From contig JAZNNH010000089.1 of NCBI GenBank assembly GCA_045580105.1, positions 1-15,634 of the forward strand: DNA of 15,634 nt, in the 5' to 3' direction. A program made the position numbers and the translations under genes. Positions 6,608 to 13,040 of the stretch are shown one piece after another. Within the stretch, counting starts at the first letter, position 1, and each line of letters opens with the position of its first letter. Origin of the DNA: RGIG5579 sp045580105 (lineage in GTDB: Bacteria > Bacillota > Clostridia > Oscillospirales > SIG627). Below the pieces are notes generated by a model. That model had not been told where the DNA came from. It worked only from the letters and a program-made list of their open reading frames with translations, and searched no databases.

Positions 6608-6733
6608 ATGAAATGGAAAAAGGTACTTCTTTGGATTACTTTTTCTGTTATGCTTTCGGGAATCTTAAACGTTGTTGATTTTTATCGTGCAACGTTTGTT
6701 TCAACTGAAAGAATGGAAAACGTATCCAAATGA
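6608..6733 (+). CDS. Tiny 41-residue membrane protein behind sigG (unannotated candidate)
   Basis: An ATG one base after the sigG stop (TAAGATG) opens a frame of 41 codons. The product starts MKWKK, then has a hydrophobic segment at about 6-23 (VLLWITFSVMLSGILNVV), and a short polar tail ending RMENVSK. This is a classic single-pass small membrane protein. There is no clear ribosome binding site of its own, so translation would depend on coupling to sigG. It ends before the terminator at 6745. If expressed, it would be made in the forespore with SigG. I recognise no family; chance occurrence of a short open frame is the main alternative. Confidence 0.5.
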   Translation: MKWKKVLLWITFSVMLSGILNVVDFYRATFVSTERMENVSK

Positions 6734-6741
6734 AAAATAAC

Positions 6742-6776
6742 AAAAAAGACTCCGCTATCAGCGGAGTCTTTCATTT
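6742..6776. terminator. Bidirectional terminator between sigG unit and transketolase operon
   Basis: A perfect 12 bp stem (AAAGACTCCGCT at 6745-6756, AGCGGAGTCTTT at 6760-6771) with a three-base loop. Six T follow on the minus strand and TTTCATTTT on the plus strand. It ends the long minus-strand operon and probably also the sigG transcript. Confidence 0.92.
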
Positions 6777-6780
6777 TGCA

Positions 6781-7746
6781 TTATTTCTTCAAAGAAACTG
6801 CCTGTTTTGCTTTTTCCACGATAAATCTTGCGGAAAGACCGAATTCGTCGATGAGTTCAGCCGCCTTGCCGGATTTACCGAAGCAATCGTTTACGCCGAC
6901 TCTGAGAACGGGAACGGGGCACTCTTCAGCCAGCGCTTCACAAACAGCACTGCCCAGACCACCAATGATGCTGTGTTCTTCTGCGGTCACAATGCATCCG
7001 GTCTTTTCAGCGGCTTTCTTCAAAATTTCTTTATCAATGGGTTTGATGGTGTGAATATTGATGATGGCAGCGGAAATGCCTTCTTTTTCAAGTTCCTCAG
7101 CAGCTTTGATGGCTTCTGCGGTGCAAATACCGGTAGAAACGATGGTCACGTCGGCTCCTTCTTTCAACTGCTGACCCTTGCCGATTTCAAACTCAAAGGT
7201 TTCTTCATCGTTGATAACGGGAACAGCAAGTCTGCCGAAGCGAAGGTAAACAGGACCGTTGTATTTGATGGCTGCAAAAACTGCGGCTCTGGCTTCGACA
7301 GCATCGCCGGGATTGATGACAACCATACCGGGGATGGTTCTCATAATAGAGATATCTTCGTTGCACTGGTGGGTAGCGCCGTCTTCACCAACGGTAATAC
7401 CTGCGTGGGTAGCACCGATTTTTACGTTGAGGTGAGGATAGCCAACGGAGTTACGAACCTGTTCAAAGGCACGACCTGCGGCAAACATGGCAAAGGAGCT
7501 TGCGAACACGGTTTTGCCGGTGGTAGCAAGACCTGCAGCAACGCTGATCATATTTGCTTCTGCGATACCGCAGTTGATAAAGCGTTCGGGATAAACCTTT
7601 TTAAAGTTAGCGGTTTTGGTGGATTTGGAAAGGTCTGCATCCATTACCACGATGTTTTCGTCTGCGCCAAATTCAGCCAGAGCATCACCGTATGCTTCTC
7701 TGGTTGCAACTTTTTGACCAATTTCATATTTCTTCTGAAGTTTCAT
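6781..7746 (-). CDS. Transketolase C-terminal subunit
   Basis: This 321-residue subunit carries the pyrimidine-binding and C-terminal domains of a split transketolase. With the upstream N-subunit it transfers two-carbon units between sugar phosphates (pentose phosphate pathway), using thiamine diphosphate. The pyrimidine-binding part shows DADLSKST (36-43), FINCGIAEANM (56-66) with the catalytic Glu63, and GATHAGITVGEDGATHQ (111-127). The C-terminal domain follows the proline-rich MRTIPGMVVINPGD. I place the start at the ATG at 7746 rather than a TTG at 7767 because AAAGGAG lies between them at ribosome-binding distance. It begins 21 bases after the N-subunit stop and ends 10 bases before a strong terminator. 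Split transketolases are common in Clostridia and archaea. A DXS-like enzyme is unlikely because that is a single chain. Confidence 0.93.
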   Translation of the reverse strand: MKLQKKYEIGQKVATREAYGDALAEFGADENIVVMDADLSKSTKTANFKKVYPERFINCGIAEANMISVAAGLATTGKTVFASSFAMFAAGRAFEQVRNSVGYPHLNVKIGATHAGITVGEDGATHQCNEDISIMRTIPGMVVINPGDAVEARAAVFAAIKYNGPVYLRFGRLAVPVINDEETFEFEIGKGQQLKEGADVTIVSTGICTAEAIKAAEELEKEGISAAIINIHTIKPIDKEILKKAAEKTGCIVTAEEHSIIGGLGSAVCEALAEECPVPVLRVGVNDCFGKSGKAAELIDEFGLSARFIVEKAKQAVSLKK

Positions 7747-7767
7747 TATACTATTCTCCTTTCCCAA

Positions 7768-8604
7768 TCAGTTGAGAGCAGCCAGCGCTGCTTCCAGTTC
7801 GGATTTTGCGGTTTCATATTGTTCGGCATTGGGTGCATTTCCGTGCCAGCCGGCATCGTTCTCCATAAAGGAAACGCCTTTGCCTTTCACGCACTTGCAA
7901 ACGATAGCAAAGGGCTTGTCGCTCTTATCAGCTTGTGCTACGGCAGCTTCGATTGCATCCAGATCGTGACCGTCAATCACGGTTACGTTCCAGCCAAATG
8001 CAGCGAATTTTTCATCGATCGGAGTGGGATTCATAACCTTGGTGATATCACCGTCGATCTGAAGACCGTTGAAGTCGATGAATGCGCAGAGGTTGTTAAG
8101 TTTGTAGTGAGCAGCAAACATAGCAGCTTCCCAAACCTGACCTTCTTCCAATTCGCCGTCGCCGAGAATAGTGTATACTTTGTAATTCTTGTTGTCAAGC
8201 TTTGCGCTCAGAGCAACACCGCAAGCAGCAGAGATACCCTGACCCAAAGAACCGGAAGACATATCAACACCGGGAATGTGCTTCATATCGGGGTGGCCTT
8301 GAAGAATGCTGGACTTGTTACGGAAGGTTTTCAAAAGCTCGGTGCTGAAAAAGCCGCGATTAGCCAGTGCGGCATAAAGAGCAGGAGCGGTATGACCCTT
8401 GGAAAGAACCAGACGATCGCGATCAGCCATCTTAGGATTCTGAGGATCGATGTTCATTTTTTCAAAATAGAGATAAGCCAGAATGTCGGCAATCGAAAGA
8501 GATCCACCGGGGTGACCGGAAGAAGCGCTGAAGATCTCTTCGAGGGCGCCAAGTCTGATTTTGGTTGCAATTTTCTTTAATTCAACCTTTCTTTGATTTT
8601 CCAT
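7768..8604 (-). CDS. Transketolase N-terminal subunit
   Basis: This 278-residue subunit holds the diphosphate- and metal-binding half of transketolase. Visible motifs are SSGHPGGSLSIAD (28-40) with His31, RLVLSKGHTAPALYA (64-78) with His71, GHPD (103-106), and the thiamine diphosphate signature from GDGELEEGQ (148) to NN (170-171). Length matches N-subunits of split transketolases. GGAGG stands eight bases before the ATG, and a good internal promoter lies just upstream in the end of the HAD gene. It forms the heteromer with the product of the next gene. Confidence 0.94.
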   Translation of the reverse strand: MENQRKVELKKIATKIRLGALEEIFSASSGHPGGSLSIADILAYLYFEKMNIDPQNPKMADRDRLVLSKGHTAPALYAALANRGFFSTELLKTFRNKSSILQGHPDMKHIPGVDMSSGSLGQGISAACGVALSAKLDNKNYKVYTILGDGELEEGQVWEAAMFAAHYKLNNLCAFIDFNGLQIDGDITKVMNPTPIDEKFAAFGWNVTVIDGHDLDAIEAAVAQADKSDKPFAIVCKCVKGKGVSFMENDAGWHGNAPNAEQYETAKSELEAALAALN

Positions 8605-8622
8605 AGTTTTTCCTCCGAAAAA

Positions 8623-9444
8623 TTATTCTTTTATACTGGAATCCAGTTTATATATCAAATCTGCGATGCAACCGTCCCGGTGATGGCAGAGATGAATCTT
8701 TGAAATCGCCTGAATTTCTTCTAAGGCATTTTCCGGACACGCCGCGATATCCGCTACGCTTAGCATATCCAAATCATTGGTATAATCCCCAACGCAAATG
8801 GCAGTTCTGCCCGGATAAAACGTTTTCAAGCGCTCCATTTTCGCTCCTTTTCCGGCGCTCTTCGGTAAGATCTCAAGCAGCGTGGCAAAAGAGGGGAGAG
8901 CCGTGTGGTATTGCATGGGGATGTTCTTTGTAAATTCCCAAATCGCTTGAATTTCATCGGGCTGAGCAACAAATACGCATTTGTGCCAAGCCGTATCAAG
9001 GTGGAAATCAAGTTTTTCCCGAACAATTAAATTTCGGTATGCACCAATTTGGGTTTCCATAAAAGGGGAAACGTGGGGGCAAATATAACCGTCGTGCGCG
9101 CTGATTCGGTATCCGACATGGGGGAATTGCTTCGTGATTTTGTCAAGGACGGATAAAAACTCGTCTTTTTGGAGCTGGGATTCTTCCATCACGGTAGAAG
9201 TGCGAAAGTCGTACAAATAAACACCGTTGCAAAGGATCGCAGGACCGGATAAATACGTTTTCGCACCCGGAAAAATCGTTTGGAGGGTCCGATAATCACG
9301 TCCGGTCGCAATGGTAAACACGCCGCCTCGGTTTTGAAAATCCAAAACCGCGCTTAGGTTATTTTCCAGAAGCTTGGGATCTTCACCGAAAAACGTACCG
9401 TCCAAGTCGGAAACAATCAGAATATTGTCAAATTTGCCGGCCAT
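8623..9444 (-). CDS. Cof-type HAD-family phosphatase
   Basis: A 273-residue haloacid dehalogenase-like hydrolase with the C2-cap (Cof/YidA) layout, probably acting on a small phosphorylated metabolite. Motif I is SDLDGT with nucleophile Asp13 and acid/base Asp15. Motif II is the Thr in ATGRD (46-50), motif III Lys199 in SAGKG, and motif IV GDYTND (219-224). The cap lies between about 85 and 190. A longer frame upstream overlaps rluD and lacks family similarity, so I start at the ATG at 9444. That ATG is one base after the rluD stop (TAAGATG), with a GAGGA ribosome site. The gene before transketolase suggests, but does not prove, a sugar phosphate substrate. Confidence 0.9.
   Translation of the reverse strand: MAGKFDNILIVSDLDGTFFGEDPKLLENNLSAVLDFQNRGGVFTIATGRDYRTLQTIFPGAKTYLSGPAILCNGVYLYDFRTSTVMEESQLQKDEFLSVLDKITKQFPHVGYRISAHDGYICPHVSPFMETQIGAYRNLIVREKLDFHLDTAWHKCVFVAQPDEIQAIWEFTKNIPMQYHTALPSFATLLEILPKSAGKGAKMERLKTFYPGRTAICVGDYTNDLDMLSVADIAACPENALEEIQAISKIHLCHHRDGCIADLIYKLDSSIKE
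8630..8658 (-). promoter_or_regulatory. Internal sigma-A promoter for the transketolase pair
   Basis: On the minus strand TTGATA (8658-8653), exactly 17 bases, then TATAAA (8635-8630). The expected start is near 8623, about 20 bases before the transketolase ATG. A perfect 13-base palindrome (ACTGGA-T-TCCAGT, 8647-8635) fills much of the spacer and touches the -10. The whole element lies inside the last codons of the HAD gene. Confidence 0.65.
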
Positions 9445-9445
9445 C

Positions 9446-10375
9446 TTATCCTCGTTTTGTCGGAAGCTTTTTGAGCAAGTCGGAAAAATAATCGGGAAGC
9501 GGGGAATCAAAACTCAAAAGCTCGTTTGTAATCGGATGGTGAAAAGAAATATATTTTGCGTGGAGACATTGTCCCGAAAGCCCGAAGTTTTTTCTGCCGG
9601 CGGCATAAACCGGATCAGCCAAGACAGGGCAGGAAAGAGACAGCATATGAACGCGAATTTGATGCGTTCTGCCTGTTTCCAATGTCAGTTCCACGTGGGA
9701 GTAACCGTCAAAGCGCTCCAACACCTGATAATGGGTCGTTGCGTTCTTCGTGTTGGGAGTGTTGAGCGGATAAAACATCATCTTTTTGCGATCTTTTTTA
9801 CTTCTGCCGATGGCAAGTTCAATCGTTCCCCGATCGGCTTTTGGCGCGCCGTAAACAATGGCTTGATATTTTCTGGTAAAGCTATGATCTTGAAACATTT
9901 GCGCCAGCGCATTGTGGGCTGCATCGTTTTTTGCAACAATGATCAAGCCGCTGGTATCTTTATCAATGCGATGAACAATTCCGGGGCGCAATTTTCCGTT
10001 AATACCGGAAAGAGAATCTTTGCAGTGGTAAAGCAGTGCATTCACTAAGGTCCCATCCGGATTGCCGGGGGCAGGGTGAACCACCATTCCTTGCGGTTTG
10101 TTGACAACAATGATGTGTTCATCCTCGAAATAGATGTCCAGCGGAATGTTTTCCGGTTTGGCATCGATTTCTTCTTCTGCCGGAATCGAATATTCAACAA
10201 GGTCCTTCTCACAGCACTTATAATTCTTGCTCTTGATCTGACCGTTTACCAAAACGTTGCCATTCTCGATCAACTGCACGGCACGGGTGCGCGAAATATC
10301 AGCGTGAGTGGAAATCACAACGTCCAGTCGTAAAGCCGATTCCAAAGATTCGATGATAAGCGTCTCTTTATTCAT
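9446..10375 (-). CDS. RluA/RluD-family 23S rRNA pseudouridine synthase
   Basis: This 309-residue enzyme isomerises uridines in rRNA. An S4 RNA-binding domain lies near 15-65 (SRTRAVQLIENGNVLVNG). The catalytic domain has NKPQGMVVHP (92-101), the HRIDKDTSGL motif with nucleophile Asp138, and GRTHQIRVHM. Length and order are those of the RluD branch (YlyB in Bacillus). The ATG overlaps the lspA stop by eight bases, and lspA-rluD is a widely conserved pair. The local ribosome site is weak, so coupling to lspA translation is likely. The exact target uridines cannot be told from sequence. Confidence 0.93.
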   Translation of the reverse strand: MNKETLIIESLESALRLDVVISTHADISRTRAVQLIENGNVLVNGQIKSKNYKCCEKDLVEYSIPAEEEIDAKPENIPLDIYFEDEHIIVVNKPQGMVVHPAPGNPDGTLVNALLYHCKDSLSGINGKLRPGIVHRIDKDTSGLIIVAKNDAAHNALAQMFQDHSFTRKYQAIVYGAPKADRGTIELAIGRSKKDRKKMMFYPLNTPNTKNATTHYQVLERFDGYSHVELTLETGRTHQIRVHMLSLSCPVLADPVYAAGRKNFGLSGQCLHAKYISFHHPITNELLSFDSPLPDYFSDLLKKLPTKRG

Positions 10376-10868
10376 TGGGATTGCTTTCTCTTTCCGTTTT
10401 CACCTTTTTTTGGCGGATTTCCTGAATCAAATCAAGAACAAGGTAAAGGACCATAAGACCTGCGCCGATGCAGATAAAGCTGTCTGCAACGTTAAAAATC
10501 GGAAAGTCGATAAAATCAAAGCGCAGAAAATCAACAACGTAACCGTGAAAAATGCGATCAATCATATTACCGATCCCACCACCGCAGAAAAAGGAGAGGG
10601 AAAGGGTCAAACAAATCGGTCTTTTTTCTTTTTTGGTGTAAATCAGATATGCAATAATCGCAATAATCGCGATGGTCGAAACGGACATAAACACCCATCT
10701 TTGATCCGAAAACATACCCCAAGCAGCACCCTTGTTTTCGTGGTAGCGAAACGAGAGCACGTAGGGGATAAACGAAATTTCAAGACCGTCGGAAAGGTGA
10801 AAGGTCGCAAGATACTTTGTGATTTGGTCTAAAATCACAACAATCAAGATCAAAAAAGAAATTAACAT
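10368..10868 (-). CDS. lspA: Lipoprotein signal peptidase (signal peptidase II)
   Basis: This 166-residue integral membrane aspartic protease cleaves the signal peptide from lipidated prolipoproteins. Four membrane segments are seen at about 2-18, 60-78, 86-105 and 132-150. The active-site aspartates are Asp113 in VVDF and Asp129 in FNVADS; GGGIGNMIDR (96-105) is also conserved. An in-frame stop just upstream fixes the start at the ATG at 10868. Its ribosome site is weak (GGAT) and a hairpin lies 19 bases ahead. The tail overlaps rluD. The lipoprotein encoded at 1199-1756 is a likely substrate. Confidence 0.96.
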   Translation of the reverse strand: MLISFLILIVVILDQITKYLATFHLSDGLEISFIPYVLSFRYHENKGAAWGMFSDQRWVFMSVSTIAIIAIIAYLIYTKKEKRPICLTLSLSFFCGGGIGNMIDRIFHGYVVDFLRFDFIDFPIFNVADSFICIGAGLMVLYLVLDLIQEIRQKKVKTERESNPNE

Positions 10869-10887
10869 ATTTTATCCATATAACAAG

Positions 10888-10914
10888 GAATAGGCCGCAC
10901 CAAGGCGGCCATTC
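10888..10914 (-). other. Hairpin in the divIVA-lspA spacer
   Basis: On the minus strand GAATGGCCGC (10914-10905) pairs with GCGGCC plus ATTC (10898-10888, one T bulged) around a six-base loop. No T-tract follows, so it is not a standard terminator. An RNA processing or stabilising element is more likely. Confidence 0.55.
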
Positions 10915-10923
10915 TCAGTTTAC

Positions 10924-11508
10924 TTATTTTTGAATCGATTCGTTGCTCTGTTCTTGGTTTTCGCTCGGAATGATCAGATCGAAATCTTTTCCTTCCATGG
11001 TTTCCTCCACGGCATCTTTAAAAGCCGCTTCGTCATTGAGAATCGCATCCGGATCGGGCATCGTATCAAGATCCATCGAACGGATCATTTCAACGTGCTG
11101 GACGTACTGTTCATAAAGCTGATGTTGAAAATCCATTGCTTGTTTACGAAGCTTCAAGATGTTTTCTTTTTCTGCTTGAACCTTATCCTTGGCTACCGAA
11201 ACGATTTGATTGCAACGATCGACGAGTTCTTGCTCTTTTTCCTTGGCTTCACGCTCAGCATTGTTAACAATTGCCTCTCCCAGCTTCTGTGCCTTGAGAA
11301 TAGCAGATCGAATCGACTCTTCTTCGTTGGACAACTCGGAATATTTTGCAAAAAGGGCGTTATATTTTTGTTCGAGGTCAGAGGCGGCTTTGTAGGCCTC
11401 CGTGTATTTTTCGATCAGAAAATCAAAGTACTGGTCGACTTCAACGGGATTGTAGCCCCTTACCACTCTGGTAAAAGCTTTGTTTTTTAACTCGTGCGGA
11501 GCAATCAT
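10924..11508 (-). CDS. divIVA: DivIVA-domain septum/pole-site protein
   Basis: A 194-residue coiled-coil protein that recognises curved membrane at septa and poles and recruits partners. The N-terminal membrane-binding domain is clear: LKNKAFTRVVRGYNPVEVDQYFDFL (7-31). Long charged heptad-like coils run at about 30-62 and 70-145. The tail (150-194) is acidic and low in complexity. AAAGGA lies six bases before the ATG. It sits in the usual place after yggT, but the RNA-binding gene ylmH that normally separates the two is absent. GpsB, a paralogue of the same fold, is shorter, so DivIVA is the better call. Confidence 0.9.
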   Translation of the reverse strand: MIAPHELKNKAFTRVVRGYNPVEVDQYFDFLIEKYTEAYKAASDLEQKYNALFAKYSELSNEEESIRSAILKAQKLGEAIVNNAEREAKEKEQELVDRCNQIVSVAKDKVQAEKENILKLRKQAMDFQHQLYEQYVQHVEMIRSMDLDTMPDPDAILNDEAAFKDAVEETMEGKDFDLIIPSENQEQSNESIQK

Positions 11509-11526
11509 AGCGTATCCTTTCCAATT

Positions 11527-11808
11527 TTAAAAGTGAACTGTGGGTAAAGCAAGAGAAATAAAACTGATGATGATATAGGTAAAGAGAAATGAAAGATCGA
11601 TGGGAAGACCGGAAAACAAACCGATTTTCTCAAGGACACTGCGAACGGGAAGGATCAACGGCTCTGTCGTGAAATACAAAAATCGATCCAACGCAGAATC
11701 ATCACCAAGGGGAAGCCATGATAAGATGGCACGAGCAAGCATTAACATCTGTATGACCGAGAGAAACAGTCTCACGATCATAACAAAGACATAAATAATC
11801 CCTTCCAA
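11527..11808 (-). CDS. YggT/YlmG family membrane protein
   Basis: A 93-residue protein with two membrane segments (about 4-28 and 70-90). It carries the family motif ARAILSWLP (25-33), a central FTTEPLILPVRSVL (46-59), and LPIDLSFLFTYI. The family is linked by gene order to cell division and osmotic or envelope functions, but its mechanism is unknown. The start is a TTG six bases after the sepF stop, giving a length that fits YlmG. No Shine-Dalgarno sequence lies before it, so the start is uncertain; an ATG at 11781 would cut into the first membrane segment. It is likely translated by coupling to sepF. Confidence 0.88.
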   Translation of the reverse strand: MEGIIYVFVMIVRLFLSVIQMLMLARAILSWLPLGDDSALDRFLYFTTEPLILPVRSVLEKIGLFSGLPIDLSFLFTYIIISFISLALPTVHF

Positions 11809-11814
11809 AGCGAA

Positions 11815-12267
11815 TTATTCTTTTGCGAACGCAGTTTCCTGGGTAGCAGAGATTTTTTCACCGGAAAGTTCAACGTTGCTGGGAGTAACAACGTAGGTGT
11901 TGGTCGCAACCTTTCTCAAATCGCCGTTGATGGCATAAGCAACACCGTTCAAAAAGTCGATCAGACGACGAGCGGTATCTTTGTTGGTATCTTCAAGATT
12001 GAGAAGGATGGTTTTGCGATCGACAAGATAATCTGCAATCTGAGTCACAGTTTCCAGTTTCTCGGGTTTCACAACGACCATTTCGATGGAAGAACCGCTG
12101 CTGATTCCAACGCCGGAAGTACCTTTGCCTTCACCCGCTACGAAGTCAGCATCCTCGCCTTCAAAGTAAGCACCTTCATCAAGATCGGAGGAATAGCCCT
12201 CTTCGTAGCCATTCTGCTCTTCGTCCTGATCGTAGAGAAATTTGTTGAACATGCTTTTAATACCCAT
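11815..12267 (-). CDS. sepF: Cell division protein SepF
   Basis: A 150-residue FtsZ-associated protein that binds the membrane and bundles FtsZ filaments. The N-terminus (MGIKSMFNKFLYD) forms the amphipathic membrane helix. A very acidic, Gly/Ser-rich linker spans about 14-60, and the SepF core covers 62-137 (VVVKPEKLETVTQIADYL, KTILLNLEDTNKDTARRLIDFLNG, YVVTPSNVELSGE). GGAGG stands 12 bases before the ATG, slightly far. Placement between yggS and yggT is the standard order in Bacillota. A partner FtsZ is not in the window. Confidence 0.95.
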   Translation of the reverse strand: MGIKSMFNKFLYDQDEEQNGYEEGYSSDLDEGAYFEGEDADFVAGEGKGTSGVGISSGSSIEMVVVKPEKLETVTQIADYLVDRKTILLNLEDTNKDTARRLIDFLNGVAYAINGDLRKVATNTYVVTPSNVELSGEKISATQETAFAKE

Positions 12268-12302
12268 AATGTTTGAAAACCTCCAAAACTTTATTTCTTC
12301 TA

Positions 12303-13040
12303 TTATTTTCTCTGCCCGAATGCGGCAGTGCCGACACGGACAAGAGTGGACCCGTATTCGATGGCAATATCGTAATCCGATGACATACCAATCGAGAGTA
12401 CAGTCATATTAACATTATCCATTTTTTTGGTCGATATGTCAATATATAAATTCATAATTTTTTGAAAATATTGTTTTTGTGTCGATTCGTCGGTCATGAT
12501 CGGGGGAATTGCCATCAAACCGCAAACGCGAATATGTTCAAATTTTGAAACGGATTCAAGAAAAGGCAACATTTCGTCGGGAGACAAACCGGATTTGGAA
12601 TCTTCATTCCCGATATTGACCTCACAAAGAACATTCATTACCTTTCCGATTTTTGCAGCTTGCTTGTTAATTTCAGCCGCAAGAGAAAGCCGGTCAAGGG
12701 AATGGATCAAATCGACTTTATCAATGATATATTTGACCTTATTGGTTTGAAGCGCCCCAATGAAATGAATTTCCACGTTCTCACGGTCAATTTTATCATA
12801 CTTTTCCAGCAATTCCTGAACGCGATTTTCACCGATCAAGTCAATCCCTCTGGAAATCGCAAAATTGATCTCTTCGGGGGTTCTGGTTTTGGTCGCAAGC
12901 AAAAGCCGCGGTGTTTGTCCGTATTTGCTTTTTTTCGTCGCAATTTCCATTTTGGAGCGAATCCTTTCGATGCGACTTTGAATCTCTTCTTTCCGTTCGG
13001 GGGAAAGGGGATTTTGATCAATCAAGGATTTTTCCGACAT
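12303..13040 (-). CDS. yggS: YggS-family pyridoxal phosphate homeostasis protein
   Basis: A 245-residue single-domain PLP-binding barrel protein (PLPBP/YggS/YlmE) that buffers pyridoxal 5'-phosphate and affects amino acid pools; no enzyme activity is established for the family. Motifs are LLLATKTRT with the PLP lysine Lys51, GENRVQE, HFIGALQTNKVK, CEVNIGNEDSKSG, GLMAIPP and LSIGMSSDYDIAIEYGSTLVRVG. The ATG at 13040 is chosen because AAGGGA precedes it and because the longer frame to 13112 has no family likeness. It overlaps the end of the HlyD-like gene by 23 bases, so the two are translationally linked. Confidence 0.94.
   Translation of the reverse strand: MSEKSLIDQNPLSPERKEEIQSRIERIRSKMEIATKKSKYGQTPRLLLATKTRTPEEINFAISRGIDLIGENRVQELLEKYDKIDRENVEIHFIGALQTNKVKYIIDKVDLIHSLDRLSLAAEINKQAAKIGKVMNVLCEVNIGNEDSKSGLSPDEMLPFLESVSKFEHIRVCGLMAIPPIMTDESTQKQYFQKIMNLYIDISTKKMDNVNMTVLSIGMSSDYDIAIEYGSTLVRVGTAAFGQRK

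Noticed and set aside
6730..8580. A 616-codon open frame on the plus strand
   Set aside because: It lies exactly antisense to both transketolase genes, is rich in Phe, Gly, Cys and Asn as expected for a mirror frame, and has no family motif. It is a codon-bias shadow.
9445..9510. N-terminal extension of the HAD protein (start at 9510)
   Set aside because: It overlaps the rluD coding end, does not resemble the family, and the ATG at 9444 has a ribosome site and the normal distance to motif I.
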